Below, piece by piece: positions 15,167-23,014 of a stretch of DNA of 31,272 nt. Under the pieces are notes generated by a model that saw only the letters and a program-made list of their open reading frames with translations, did not search any database and was not told the DNA's origin. The position numbers and the translations under genes were made by a program. The stretch comes from Victivallaceae bacterium. Its GTDB lineage: Bacteria; Verrucomicrobiota; Lentisphaeria; Victivallales; Victivallaceae. Within the stretch, counting starts at the first letter, position 1, and each line of letters begins with the position of its first letter. The stretch spans positions 1 through 31,272 of the forward strand of contig JAEDIJ010000023.1 in assembly GCA_016292515.1 (NCBI GenBank). Reading direction: 5' to 3'.

Positions 15167-16333
15167 TCACTCCAAACGAATGCGGGGATCCGCCCAGGCG
15201 TAGGCAAGATCAGCCAAGAGGTTGATGACGACAAAGACGAGCGCGCTCAAAACGATGATCGCTTTGAGCAATTGGATATCCGAGTTGTAGAGCGCATCGA
15301 CGCCGGCAAAGCCGAGTCCCGGTATCCCGAAAAAGGATTCCAGCAGAAGACTTCCGGTAAAGAGAAACGGGATCGTCGCACTGGAACGCGTGATGATCTG
15401 CAACGCCGCATTGCGCAAAAGGTGGCGGCCGTAAACCGATGCCGGCGACGCGCCTTTGGCTCTCGCCGTGCGCAGGTATTCGCGGCTGGACTCCTCAATC
15501 AACACCGTGCGGTAGAAACGCAGATTTCCGCCGATGCCGCAGAGGATGCCGACGACGACGGGAAGTCCGAAATTGCGCCAGGATTCACACCCCCACAACG
15601 GGAAAAGATCGAGGTAGTACCCCAAATACCACTGGGAAAAGATGATGACGACAAGGTAACTCACGCTCATTCCCGCCACGGCAAAAAAGACCAGAAGCCG
15701 GTCGATCAGCCGATTGCGGAAAGCGACGGCGAGCAATGCGAAAAGCAGAGAAAAGAAAAGTTCTCCGAGAAAGATCGGCACCATCAGCGCAAGCGACGGT
15801 CCGATGCTCCGTTTGAGGATGTCGGAAATCGGTTCGCGGGTCGTGATCGTCCGCCCGAAATCAAGCATTTTCACATACGGCTTGCAGGATTGGATGGTCA
15901 GGATCTCCCGCATCGCCCGAAAAAAACGGCTGTTCCAGGGATTTTCCTGCAAACGGTAAAATTCGACGCTTTTGACGGCACTGCCCCGGACGGGGAGCAC
16001 GACGCGCCGATCTTTTTCCTCCAACGGAAGTACTTCGACCGTGCCGTCGGCAAACGTGATCTCGGCTTCGCCTTTTTCCAGCGGGAACTGCCGGACGCAG
16101 ACATCGTTTTGCCGCACGAACGCTTCCGTGCGGCAGCGGCGGCCGTAAAAAAGCGGCAGATCCGCGCCGAGTTCGCGCCGCAACGATTCGATCTCAAAAG
16201 GTTTCGCCTTGTCTCCGAGCACGGCGGCGGCGGGGTCGCCCGCCGCAACGTCAAAGAGCAGAAATGTCAACAGCACGACGCCGAGCACGACGAGCAACGA
16301 ATAAAACAATCTTCGGCAAATATAGTAAAACAT
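15167..16333 (-). CDS. YejB-like ABC transporter permease
   Basis: An inner-membrane permease of the DppB/OppB/YejB class (388 aa) for peptide-type substrates. Visible: the N-terminal span FYYICRRLFYSLLVVLGVV, a long periplasmic insert between spans 1 and 2 (about 50-170, larger than in DppB), four or five further spans, the ATPase-contact EAA loop REYLRTARAKGASPASVYGRHLLRNA near 280-305 (given here in part), and the C-terminal ADPRIRLE, which is close to the YejB ending. No binding protein, second permease (YejE) or ATPase (YejF) lies in the window: the neighbours are a GGQ protein (6 bp upstream) and U32 (5 bp downstream). It is an orphan or works with subunits encoded elsewhere. The substrate is unknown. 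Confidence 0.86.
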   Translation of the reverse strand: MFYYICRRLFYSLLVVLGVVLLTFLLFDVAAGDPAAAVLGDKAKPFEIESLRRELGADLPLFYGRRCRTEAFVRQNDVCVRQFPLEKGEAEITFADGTVEVLPLEEKDRRVVLPVRGSAVKSVEFYRLQENPWNSRFFRAMREILTIQSCKPYVKMLDFGRTITTREPISDILKRSIGPSLALMVPIFLGELFFSLLFALLAVAFRNRLIDRLLVFFAVAGMSVSYLVVIIFSQWYLGYYLDLFPLWGCESWRNFGLPVVVGILCGIGGNLRFYRTVLIEESSREYLRTARAKGASPASVYGRHLLRNAALQIITRSSATIPFLFTGSLLLESFFGIPGLGFAGVDALYNSDIQLLKAIIVLSALVFVVINLLADLAYAWADPRIRLE

Positions 16334-16339
16334 CTTATC

Positions 16340-16822
16340 CTATTTCCTCGGTGTCAAAGACGGCAATCCCGCTTCGGCGCGACGGTCGCAAAACGCCTGC
16401 CACACCTGCGGATCGCGCGACAGGATTTTCAACAGCGACGTCGGCGTCGCCGCGAGACGCGCGCCGGTCTCCGGCAAACTCCAATTGTTTTCCGCCAGCG
16501 CATCAAAGAGCTGGGCGATATAAAGCGGATATTCCGCGTGATCCACCGCGCAGAGCGGACGCCGCAATGCGGTGAATTTTTCGCGCTCCGCCAGCGCGAT
16601 CGACATTCTCAATTTGCGCAACGCATTCGCACGGTTGCGGTGCTGACTGCGTTCGGTGCAATCCGTCGCGGAAAAATCACTCCCTATCAGGCGCACCCGG
16701 GCGGCACTTGAACTTTTGTTGCGTTTCTGTCCGCCGGGACCGCTCCCGCGGCAGAACTCCAATTCACACCGTCGGGAAAGTCCGGCATCGTCCGCCAGCA
16801 GAATTTCGTCGCGATCTTTCAA
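16340..16822 (-). CDS. GGQ-motif peptide chain release factor-like protein
   Basis: A 160-aa protein with an RF-1 type peptidyl-tRNA hydrolase domain: CELEFCRGSGPGGQKRNKSS has the catalytic GGQ at 30-32, followed by AARVRL. It lacks a stop-codon recognition domain, like the ribosome-rescue factors ArfB and mitochondrial MTRFR. Unlike ArfB, the C terminus is not a lysine/arginine-rich tail but a helical segment with a possible helix-turn-helix (about 112-150, PETGARLAATPTSLLKIL). The start is TTG, 13 nt after the secretin terminator's T-tract, with GAGGG about 4 nt upstream; no in-frame ATG exists before the domain. It precedes the YejB-like gene by 6 bp. Ribosome rescue is inferred from the family. 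Confidence 0.85.
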   Translation of the reverse strand: MKDRDEILLADDAGLSRRCELEFCRGSGPGGQKRNKSSSAARVRLIGSDFSATDCTERSQHRNRANALRKLRMSIALAEREKFTALRRPLCAVDHAEYPLYIAQLFDALAENNWSLPETGARLAATPTSLLKILSRDPQVWQAFCDRRAEAGLPSLTPRK

Positions 16823-16835
16823 TTGCCCTCACCGT

Positions 16836-16870
16836 AAAAAAAAGCGACCGGCTTGGATGAAGCCGGCCGC
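16836..16870 (-). terminator. Rho-independent terminator of the secretin operon
   Basis: On the minus strand, an 11-bp stem GCGGCCGGCTT/AAGCCGGTCGC with one mismatch or wobble and a 5-nt loop is followed by eight T. It starts 13 bp after the stop of the second secretin. Only 13 nt separate the T-tract from the next start codon. Confidence 0.88.
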
Positions 16871-16883
16871 AGTCAAACACGGA

Positions 16884-19247
16884 TCATTCCATACGTCCGA
16901 AACTCGGAATACCGCGCCGGCGTTCGGAAGCCGCCGGATTGTAGGCGGTGCCGTCGGATTTCACCAGCCGGCAGGTGAGGAAAATCAGCAGATTGCCTTT
17001 TTCCGATTTGGTGTAGCGCGACTGGAAAAGCCTCCCGATCAGCGGAATGTCGCCGAGCAACGGAATCTTGTCGTTGACGATCCGGGAAACATCGGTCGTC
17101 ACACCGGAAAGGATGACGGTCTCGCCGTCGCGGATCATCACTTCCGTCGTGACTTCACGATCGTCGAAAATCGGCATCCGGTAGTATTCGCCGTCGACGT
17201 CGCCCTCTTTGCCGTAACTGCGGGCATCGTAGGTTTTCCAACCGGAGAAGAGCCGGATCGGGAACTTGACGGGGATGTAAATCAAACCGTTTTCCAGGTC
17301 GCGGATCTCCGGCGTGATGTCAAAGGAAAGTCCCAGTTTTTGCAGATTGTCCAAGGTCGGTTGGGCGTCGATGTCGCTCAAACGCAGACCGTTCTGGACG
17401 TCGCTCGATTCGATATCGGGCATTTCCCAGTCTTTCGGGAAGTACTGCTCTTTGTACATACCGACGTGCGCGGTCATCTTGTCCAGCGTCGTAACGCGCG
17501 GAGAATAGAGGATATCCGTGCTGTCCGCCCAGTTGAGCGCGAACATCTGCGCGCTGATTCTGAGTCCGTCGGAATTCTGCCAGACGAAATTCAGATTGGC
17601 GTCGTTCTGCACCGAGGAGGGCGCGGTCGCGTCGTTTTCCATATTGTCCGGCTTGTAGTAGCGCAACAGATCGTTGCTGCTGACATCGCGGGTGCTCCAA
17701 GTGACGCCGTTGGGATCGGAAGCGGTATTCAAGCCGAACTGCCAGTTGAAAGCAAGTTCGTCGAGGTCGTTCTGCGTGATCTCGATGAATTTGATCATGA
17801 TCTGGATCATCGGGGTCTTGACGTCGTACTGCGGCAGGACTTTTTCCTCGATCATCCGCAGGTTTTCGGCGGTATTGATCGCCACCAGACGGTTGATCTT
17901 GTTGTCGTAAAAGAGTTTCGCGCCGTCGGGGAAAGTGACGCCGCTGGCTTCGCATTTGGCGCGCAGATCGCTGTCGCTGTCGCCCTGGGCGATATCGACG
18001 GCAAAGAGTTTCGCTTCCAATTCATCGAGCGCGACGTTGGGGGGAGCGATAATCACGGCATACTTCTCGATGCGGTAACGCAGATTCGCTTTTTGGCAGA
18101 GTTGACGCAAGATCGTCAGCAACGTTTTGTTTTCCAGATCCATATCGATTTTTTTGTCGAGCAAAGGATCACCGGTCAACGCATCTTTGCCGGAGTCGTT
18201 GGTCGAAACATAGACATCGCTGCTGCCGGCGGCAGGCGCGGTGCTGTCGCTGACGGAAACCGTTTTCACCGGACGGCGCAAGAGGAAGTTGACGCCCCGT
18301 TTTTCGGGATCGTACTGCTGGGAAACTTCCGCCAGAAATTTGACCGCATCGGCGATGCTCGCCTCGGCGAAATTGACCTTGGGAATGACGATGCTCTCAA
18401 GCTTTTTATTCAACTCATCGTTGTCCTGAACCGCCTTGGCGACCGGCTTGCCGTCTTCCAAAAGGTTTTCAGCGGCTTCGCTGTTGGCATCGGGACGGAA
18501 GGGGATCGCGTTTTTCCACTCGGTTTCAGCGATGAGATCGCGGCGGCTGTCGGTATAACGCCGCAAGCCGATCTTGCCGATCTGATGATTGATGCTCTGG
18601 ATATTCTGCATCGCGTCGCTGTGATAAGGCGTGATCAGGAGCACTTCCTGGAATTTCCGGAGCGCGCGGCTGTATTCCTTGGCGGCGACGAGACGGCGTC
18701 CCTGCTCCATCAATATCTCGATCTGATAGGCTTGATTTTCCTTGTTGGGCAAAAGCGTCGTTTCCGAAACAGCATCGCGGGCGGCGGCGAGATCGCGGCG
18801 TTTTTCCAGATAGGCGATCTTTTCCTCCAAAGTGCCGGACTGCTCCGGGCAGAATTTGATCGCCTTGCGGCAGAGGGCGATCGCCTCTTCGAAATTGCGC
18901 TGCTGGGCGAGATCCTCGGCTTCATCCATCAGCTCCACCGCCCAATTGTAGTAGCAGTTGGCGATCTGCTTGTCGCAGTATTCGATCTGCTGGGCGAAAA
19001 CCGGCGCATTCGAGTGAGGTTCAAGCAGAAGCTTCACGTCGATGTAAAGTTTGATCGCCTCTTCATAACGTTTTGCGCCGTAGAGGTCATTCGCCTTGGT
19101 GACCAATTGATTCGCGTTGCGCGCGAATTCCTGATAATACATCTCGGTGCGTTCGATGGTCTGCCGCATTTCGGGGGTGGTGTCAGCCGCAAAGGCGACC
19201 GCAGCGGAACCCAGGAAGAGGGAGAAAATCAACTGACTTTTATTCAT
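16884..19247 (-). CDS. Secretin-family outer membrane channel (second copy)
   Basis: A 787-aa outer-membrane secretin, related to PilQ/GspD and to Akkermansia Amuc_1098. Visible: a signal peptide (about 1-20, LIFSLFLGSAAVAFAA), an N-terminal TPR-like region (about 25-230) with repeats such as AKRYEEAIKLYIDV and RNFEEAIALCRKAIKF, an STN/N0-like segment around 280-420, an N1-like segment with INRLVAINTAENLRMIEEKV, and the C-terminal secretin domain (about 480-770) ending PLLGDIPLIGRLFQSRYTKS and NLLIFLTCRLV. It lies 21 bp after the first secretin gene with GGAGG 8 nt before the ATG, and is the last gene before the terminator. It is a divergent paralogue of its neighbour, not a copy. Whether they form mixed or separate rings is unknown. 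Confidence 0.9.
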   Translation of the reverse strand: MNKSQLIFSLFLGSAAVAFAADTTPEMRQTIERTEMYYQEFARNANQLVTKANDLYGAKRYEEAIKLYIDVKLLLEPHSNAPVFAQQIEYCDKQIANCYYNWAVELMDEAEDLAQQRNFEEAIALCRKAIKFCPEQSGTLEEKIAYLEKRRDLAAARDAVSETTLLPNKENQAYQIEILMEQGRRLVAAKEYSRALRKFQEVLLITPYHSDAMQNIQSINHQIGKIGLRRYTDSRRDLIAETEWKNAIPFRPDANSEAAENLLEDGKPVAKAVQDNDELNKKLESIVIPKVNFAEASIADAVKFLAEVSQQYDPEKRGVNFLLRRPVKTVSVSDSTAPAAGSSDVYVSTNDSGKDALTGDPLLDKKIDMDLENKTLLTILRQLCQKANLRYRIEKYAVIIAPPNVALDELEAKLFAVDIAQGDSDSDLRAKCEASGVTFPDGAKLFYDNKINRLVAINTAENLRMIEEKVLPQYDVKTPMIQIMIKFIEITQNDLDELAFNWQFGLNTASDPNGVTWSTRDVSSNDLLRYYKPDNMENDATAPSSVQNDANLNFVWQNSDGLRISAQMFALNWADSTDILYSPRVTTLDKMTAHVGMYKEQYFPKDWEMPDIESSDVQNGLRLSDIDAQPTLDNLQKLGLSFDITPEIRDLENGLIYIPVKFPIRLFSGWKTYDARSYGKEGDVDGEYYRMPIFDDREVTTEVMIRDGETVILSGVTTDVSRIVNDKIPLLGDIPLIGRLFQSRYTKSEKGNLLIFLTCRLVKSDGTAYNPAASERRRGIPSFGRME

Positions 19248-19268
19248 AACGTTTTCCTCCGGAATTGA

Positions 19269-21770
19269 TTAGCGGTTGAAATCCGGAACACCCGGAGTCT
19301 GATTGCGTTCGATCGGCACACCGTCGTAACTCAAAAGCCGCGCCGTGACGAAAAAGAGCAGATTGGTCCGCTCCGCCTTGTCCCACTGGGACTGGAAAAG
19401 TCTTCCGATCAGCGGAAGATCGCCCAGAAGCGGGAGCTTGTCGACGCGCGAAGTCGTCAGACTCTGGACGAGACCGCCGAGCACGACGGTTTCGCCGTTG
19501 TCAAGATCGACGTCGACCGACATTTCGCGGCGGGCGATGATCGGTTTGAAAATGGAGAAACGCTCGCCGGGCACGTGCATCTGACCGCTGACCGGCACGC
19601 CGTTCTGATAATTGTCGTAGTAGAGATACATATCGTAACGGTCATCGCCGAGATACTGGCTGATGTTGGGCTCAAGATGCATACGGATCGTCCGGTTGTC
19701 GGCGAGCACCTGCGGCTTGACTTTGAAATTGACGCCGATCGGCGTGCCTTCCTCGGGGAAGTTCGGCACCGGCGGCGTAATGGTGGTACTGCTCGTCGTA
19801 TCGCCGGTATCGACTTCGACTTCGAGCGTATCCCAGCTGTCGGGGAAGTAGTAGGTCTTGACCAATTTGACTTCCGCCTCGACGTCATTGCTGGTGACGA
19901 CCTTGGGCGCGGCGAGGTTTTCCGTACGCTGATTCTGGTCGAGCGCGTAGACGGAGAGCGAGATGTTCAGCGGATTCTCCGAGCCGAAAGGCAGACTGCT
20001 ACCGCAGAGCGCGGGGAAAATGTTGAGTTTGTCGATCAGCGCGCTGTTGTTGGAGCCGCGGATCGCGGCGAGCACACCCTTTTCCACGGTGTTGATCCCC
20101 TGATTGATCAACCAGCCGATCTTTTTCTTGTCGGCATCCCGGACGTAGGTTTCGCCGTAGACGTCCTGAACGATGTTGCTGCCGATGCCATGCCGGATGT
20201 AACCATCTGAAGAACTGCCGAACTGCCAGTCAAAGCCGAGTTCCTGATAATCTTCTTCCTTGACTTCGATGCACTTGACTTCGATCATGATGAGCGGCTT
20301 GTTGGCGACCGTTTCCAACTGACGGAGCAAAGTGTCGAGCTGTTGCAGATTTTCCGGCGTGTTGCGCACGATGAGCATTTTCGCCTGACTGGAATAATTG
20401 ATCTTGCTTCCTTCGGGAAAGTTGATGCCGCGTTCGCGGAAGTAATTTTTCCAATCATCCTCGGAGGCACTCTTGGACGCATTGCCCGCCGATGCGGTGC
20501 TTGCCGCATTGGGATCATCCGACGCCGCGGGAGCGGAATCCGGCGCGACGTAATTGCTCAAACTCGACGGCACCGAAAAGCGGCGGGAAACCATCTCGTC
20601 GACCTCGGGGCCGATCATAATGCCGTCCGCATCGACGCGGAACTTCAAACCGGTCTGCTGGCAGATGTAACGCAACACGACATTCATCGGGATGTTGTTG
20701 AGCGTCAGCGACACTTTCCAGTTGGCGCCGGAGGGGAAACTCTTGCTGATCGGCACGGGGCGGTGGTCGGGGGAATAATTCGCGCTCTGTTCCGAAAGGT
20801 CATCGAGCACGGCGTCCACATCGGCATCGATGTAGTTGACCTGCGGAAAAATGATGTTGTCCATCCGGGCGAGGGTGCGATCACCGTCCGCCGTCTTGAC
20901 GTGTCCCTGTTCCTGATTCATCGTGCTGCCGGCGATCTGCGGGAAAACCGGTTCCGCCCACTGCCAGTCCGCCTTGGCCAGAATGCCTTCCCGGTCGGTG
21001 TTATGACGCGCGAAACCATGCGCGTAATAAAGATTGTAGAGCCGTCCGGCGAGTCTGATCGCTTCGGCGTTGCAGGGATCGATCAGGAAAATCTGCTCGA
21101 TGCGGTTCTGCGCCTCCTGCAACTGGCGGTTTTTGATGAAAACCTGCGCTTCCTGCAAGAGTTGACGCACCTGCTTTTTGTCCTTGTCGACCTGCGGATC
21201 GAATTTTGAAATCGTTTTCGCGTCATCCAGTTCGGCGTTGCGCTTTTTACGGCTGCAATACTCGATCAGACGATCGGCGGTACGCTTTTCGCCGGAAAAT
21301 CCCGAATCATTGCCGTCGGAGAGAACTTTTTTCGCCTGCGTCGCCAATTCGATCGCCGCCTGATAGCGTTCATCGGACGCCGCGTTGCGCGCATCCTTGA
21401 TCAGCAACTGAAACCACGCGTCGCGGATGTTATAATCCAGATCCTTGGCGAAGCGGGAAAGTGAAGCATACACCTCCGCTTGGATCTGTTTTTGCTCCTG
21501 ATCCAACTGGCCGGCAACTTTCCGGACAACGGCAAGTTGCTCCTGGTAATCCTTGGGCGAACACTCTTTGGACTCCAAAGTCTTCTCTACCGCATTGAGC
21601 GCGTCGCGGAAACCTTTTTCCAAAGTTTTCCCCTGCTCCAAGCGAACGCCGGACGCTTCGCAGTTGCTCCCATCGGGCAAGCAGACCTCATCTGCCGCAA
21701 AAGTCGCGGCAGGAAGCAACAATGCGAGCAATGCCGCCATCCGGAGAGAAACAGCTCTTTCTGTTTTCAT
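19269..21770 (-). CDS. Secretin-family outer membrane channel (first copy, Amuc_1098-like)
   Basis: An 833-aa secretin with a signal peptide (about 1-25, ALLALLLPAATFAA) and a long N-terminal helical/TPR region (30-260, including SDERYQAAIELATQAKKVL and LQEAQNRIEQIFLIDPCNAE). An STN-like domain (about 295-395; VSLTLNNIPMNVVLRYICQQ), an Ala/Ser-rich linker (about 405-435), an N1-like domain (LIVRNTPENLQQLDTLLRQL) and the secretin pore domain follow, ending LPLLGDLPLIGRLFQSQWDK and TNLLFFVTARLL, the usual secretin C-terminal strand. It forms a gated outer-membrane pore in type IV pilus or type II secretion systems. It is the PilQ position of the pilMNOPQ-like run. No pilin or assembly ATPase gene is in the window. 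Confidence 0.91.
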   Translation of the reverse strand: MKTERAVSLRMAALLALLLPAATFAADEVCLPDGSNCEASGVRLEQGKTLEKGFRDALNAVEKTLESKECSPKDYQEQLAVVRKVAGQLDQEQKQIQAEVYASLSRFAKDLDYNIRDAWFQLLIKDARNAASDERYQAAIELATQAKKVLSDGNDSGFSGEKRTADRLIEYCSRKKRNAELDDAKTISKFDPQVDKDKKQVRQLLQEAQVFIKNRQLQEAQNRIEQIFLIDPCNAEAIRLAGRLYNLYYAHGFARHNTDREGILAKADWQWAEPVFPQIAGSTMNQEQGHVKTADGDRTLARMDNIIFPQVNYIDADVDAVLDDLSEQSANYSPDHRPVPISKSFPSGANWKVSLTLNNIPMNVVLRYICQQTGLKFRVDADGIMIGPEVDEMVSRRFSVPSSLSNYVAPDSAPAASDDPNAASTASAGNASKSASEDDWKNYFRERGINFPEGSKINYSSQAKMLIVRNTPENLQQLDTLLRQLETVANKPLIMIEVKCIEVKEEDYQELGFDWQFGSSSDGYIRHGIGSNIVQDVYGETYVRDADKKKIGWLINQGINTVEKGVLAAIRGSNNSALIDKLNIFPALCGSSLPFGSENPLNISLSVYALDQNQRTENLAAPKVVTSNDVEAEVKLVKTYYFPDSWDTLEVEVDTGDTTSSTTITPPVPNFPEEGTPIGVNFKVKPQVLADNRTIRMHLEPNISQYLGDDRYDMYLYYDNYQNGVPVSGQMHVPGERFSIFKPIIARREMSVDVDLDNGETVVLGGLVQSLTTSRVDKLPLLGDLPLIGRLFQSQWDKAERTNLLFFVTARLLSYDGVPIERNQTPGVPDFNR

Positions 21771-21794
21771 GGATACCCCTTTACCTTTTTATTT

Positions 21795-22997
21795 TTACCG
21801 TTTTCTGGTGTTCTTTGAATTTTTATCGGCGTCGCCGCCCGGCAGGGCGTCGCTGCTCTCGGCAATGCCGCTTTGGGCACGCATATCCGCGGGGATCCGG
21901 CTTTCGCTGGTCACCGTAATTTCTTTTTCCTTGGCATCGGGATCCAGGGCTTCAAGGATGACTTCCTTTTTCTCTCCGTCAAAAGACTTCACTTTGTACT
22001 TTTCCCTGCCGATCACGTCGTTTCCGATCGTAAAGGTATCGCCGGCACGGACTTCCACCTTGAATGCGGGATCGGTGATATCCTCCAACACCGCGCGCTG
22101 GTCGCTGCTGAACGTCGGCTGACCGACTTTCATCGTGATGATCTCGGGATTTTCGCCCGTCGTTTTCTCTTTGAGCGTCAACGAGGACTCTTCCTTGCCG
22201 TCGGCGGTGAAAACTCTTTCCATATCAGCCACCACATAATGACGGCCCGCGACGACGACTTCGTTGTTGAGCCGCCAGAATTTCGTTCCGCGCCGCTCAA
22301 TCTCGACCTGCGCTTTCCAATTGCGTTTGTCATCGCCGCTGGCAGTGAGTGCCTTGAAACTGACCGGCAACTGGATCAGGTGAACATTGGTGAAAATGAC
22401 CCGGTGCCAAAGCGGCGGATGGTCGCGGGGCACATTGGGTTTCGTATTGCAGGTGTATTCGTAGAGATTGGAAAATCCGTCGCCGTCGTCATCGAGCAAA
22501 GCGTGCCCATCCAAGGCCTGATTGATGTTGAATTTGCTTTCCCATTCATCGGGCAAGCCGTCGGCATCCTGATCGAATTCCGTTTTTTCGAAGCGGCCGT
22601 TTTTCGGACGCTCCGGTTTGGGAAGCATCTTATCGCACTCGGGGCAGTGCTTGTCGTCAAAGTAATAAGCCGGGATCATTTTGCGGCAGAAAGGACACAT
22701 CGCGACCCCGGGGAAAATCACGAGATCGCTGTAATGATTGGAGCAAAGCGCGGCATTACGCGCAGGCGGGGCAGACCAGCGGAGCATCGACGACTGAATG
22801 CGTTTTTCCGTCTGGAAGCGTTCGCTCGCCGGATCCGCTTTTTCGTAATCGGCTCTCATCCTCGGCAGACGGAGTTTGTCGTCGGAAATCTCGCGCGTCT
22901 CATTGATCGCGGAAATGGCAAAGAGCATCGCCAGGATAACCAGCAGGAAAACTCCCAGCAGAATCACTTTTTCATAATGGCGTTTGATCAGTTCCAC
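21795..22997 (-). CDS. Amuc_1099-like membrane protein with zinc ribbon and calcium-binding loops
   Basis: A 400-aa protein anchored by one N-terminal TM span (about 10-30). The following exported part has two CxxC knuckles, CPFC (101-104) and CPEC (118-121), forming a probable zinc ribbon. Two calcium-loop-like segments follow: DQDADGLPDEWE (142-153) and DDDGDGFSNLYEY (169-181), of the thrombospondin type 3/EF-hand-like kind. The C-terminal half (about 200-370) is beta-rich, and the extreme C terminus is low-complexity and charged. It sits between the PilO-like gene and the first secretin, where pilP lies in pilMNOPQ operons and where Amuc_1099 lies in Akkermansia. Start is GTG with GGAG about 8 nt upstream. 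A link between inner-membrane parts and the secretin is inferred from position. Confidence 0.75.
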   Translation of the reverse strand: MELIKRHYEKVILLGVFLLVILAMLFAISAINETREISDDKLRLPRMRADYEKADPASERFQTEKRIQSSMLRWSAPPARNAALCSNHYSDLVIFPGVAMCPFCRKMIPAYYFDDKHCPECDKMLPKPERPKNGRFEKTEFDQDADGLPDEWESKFNINQALDGHALLDDDGDGFSNLYEYTCNTKPNVPRDHPPLWHRVIFTNVHLIQLPVSFKALTASGDDKRNWKAQVEIERRGTKFWRLNNEVVVAGRHYVVADMERVFTADGKEESSLTLKEKTTGENPEIITMKVGQPTFSSDQRAVLEDITDPAFKVEVRAGDTFTIGNDVIGREKYKVKSFDGEKKEVILEALDPDAKEKEITVTSESRIPADMRAQSGIAESSDALPGGDADKNSKNTRKR

Positions 22998-23014
22998 AGC
23001 CTTAACTCCCTCAT

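Noticed and set aside
12888..15203. 771-codon open frame on the plus strand
   Set aside because: It is the antisense shadow of the U32 gene: Arg-rich, with no recognisable motif and no ribosome binding site.
16656..19268. 870-codon open frame on the plus strand
   Set aside because: It lies antisense to the second secretin and the GGQ gene, has no domain signature, and is an expected by-product of high GC coding sequence.
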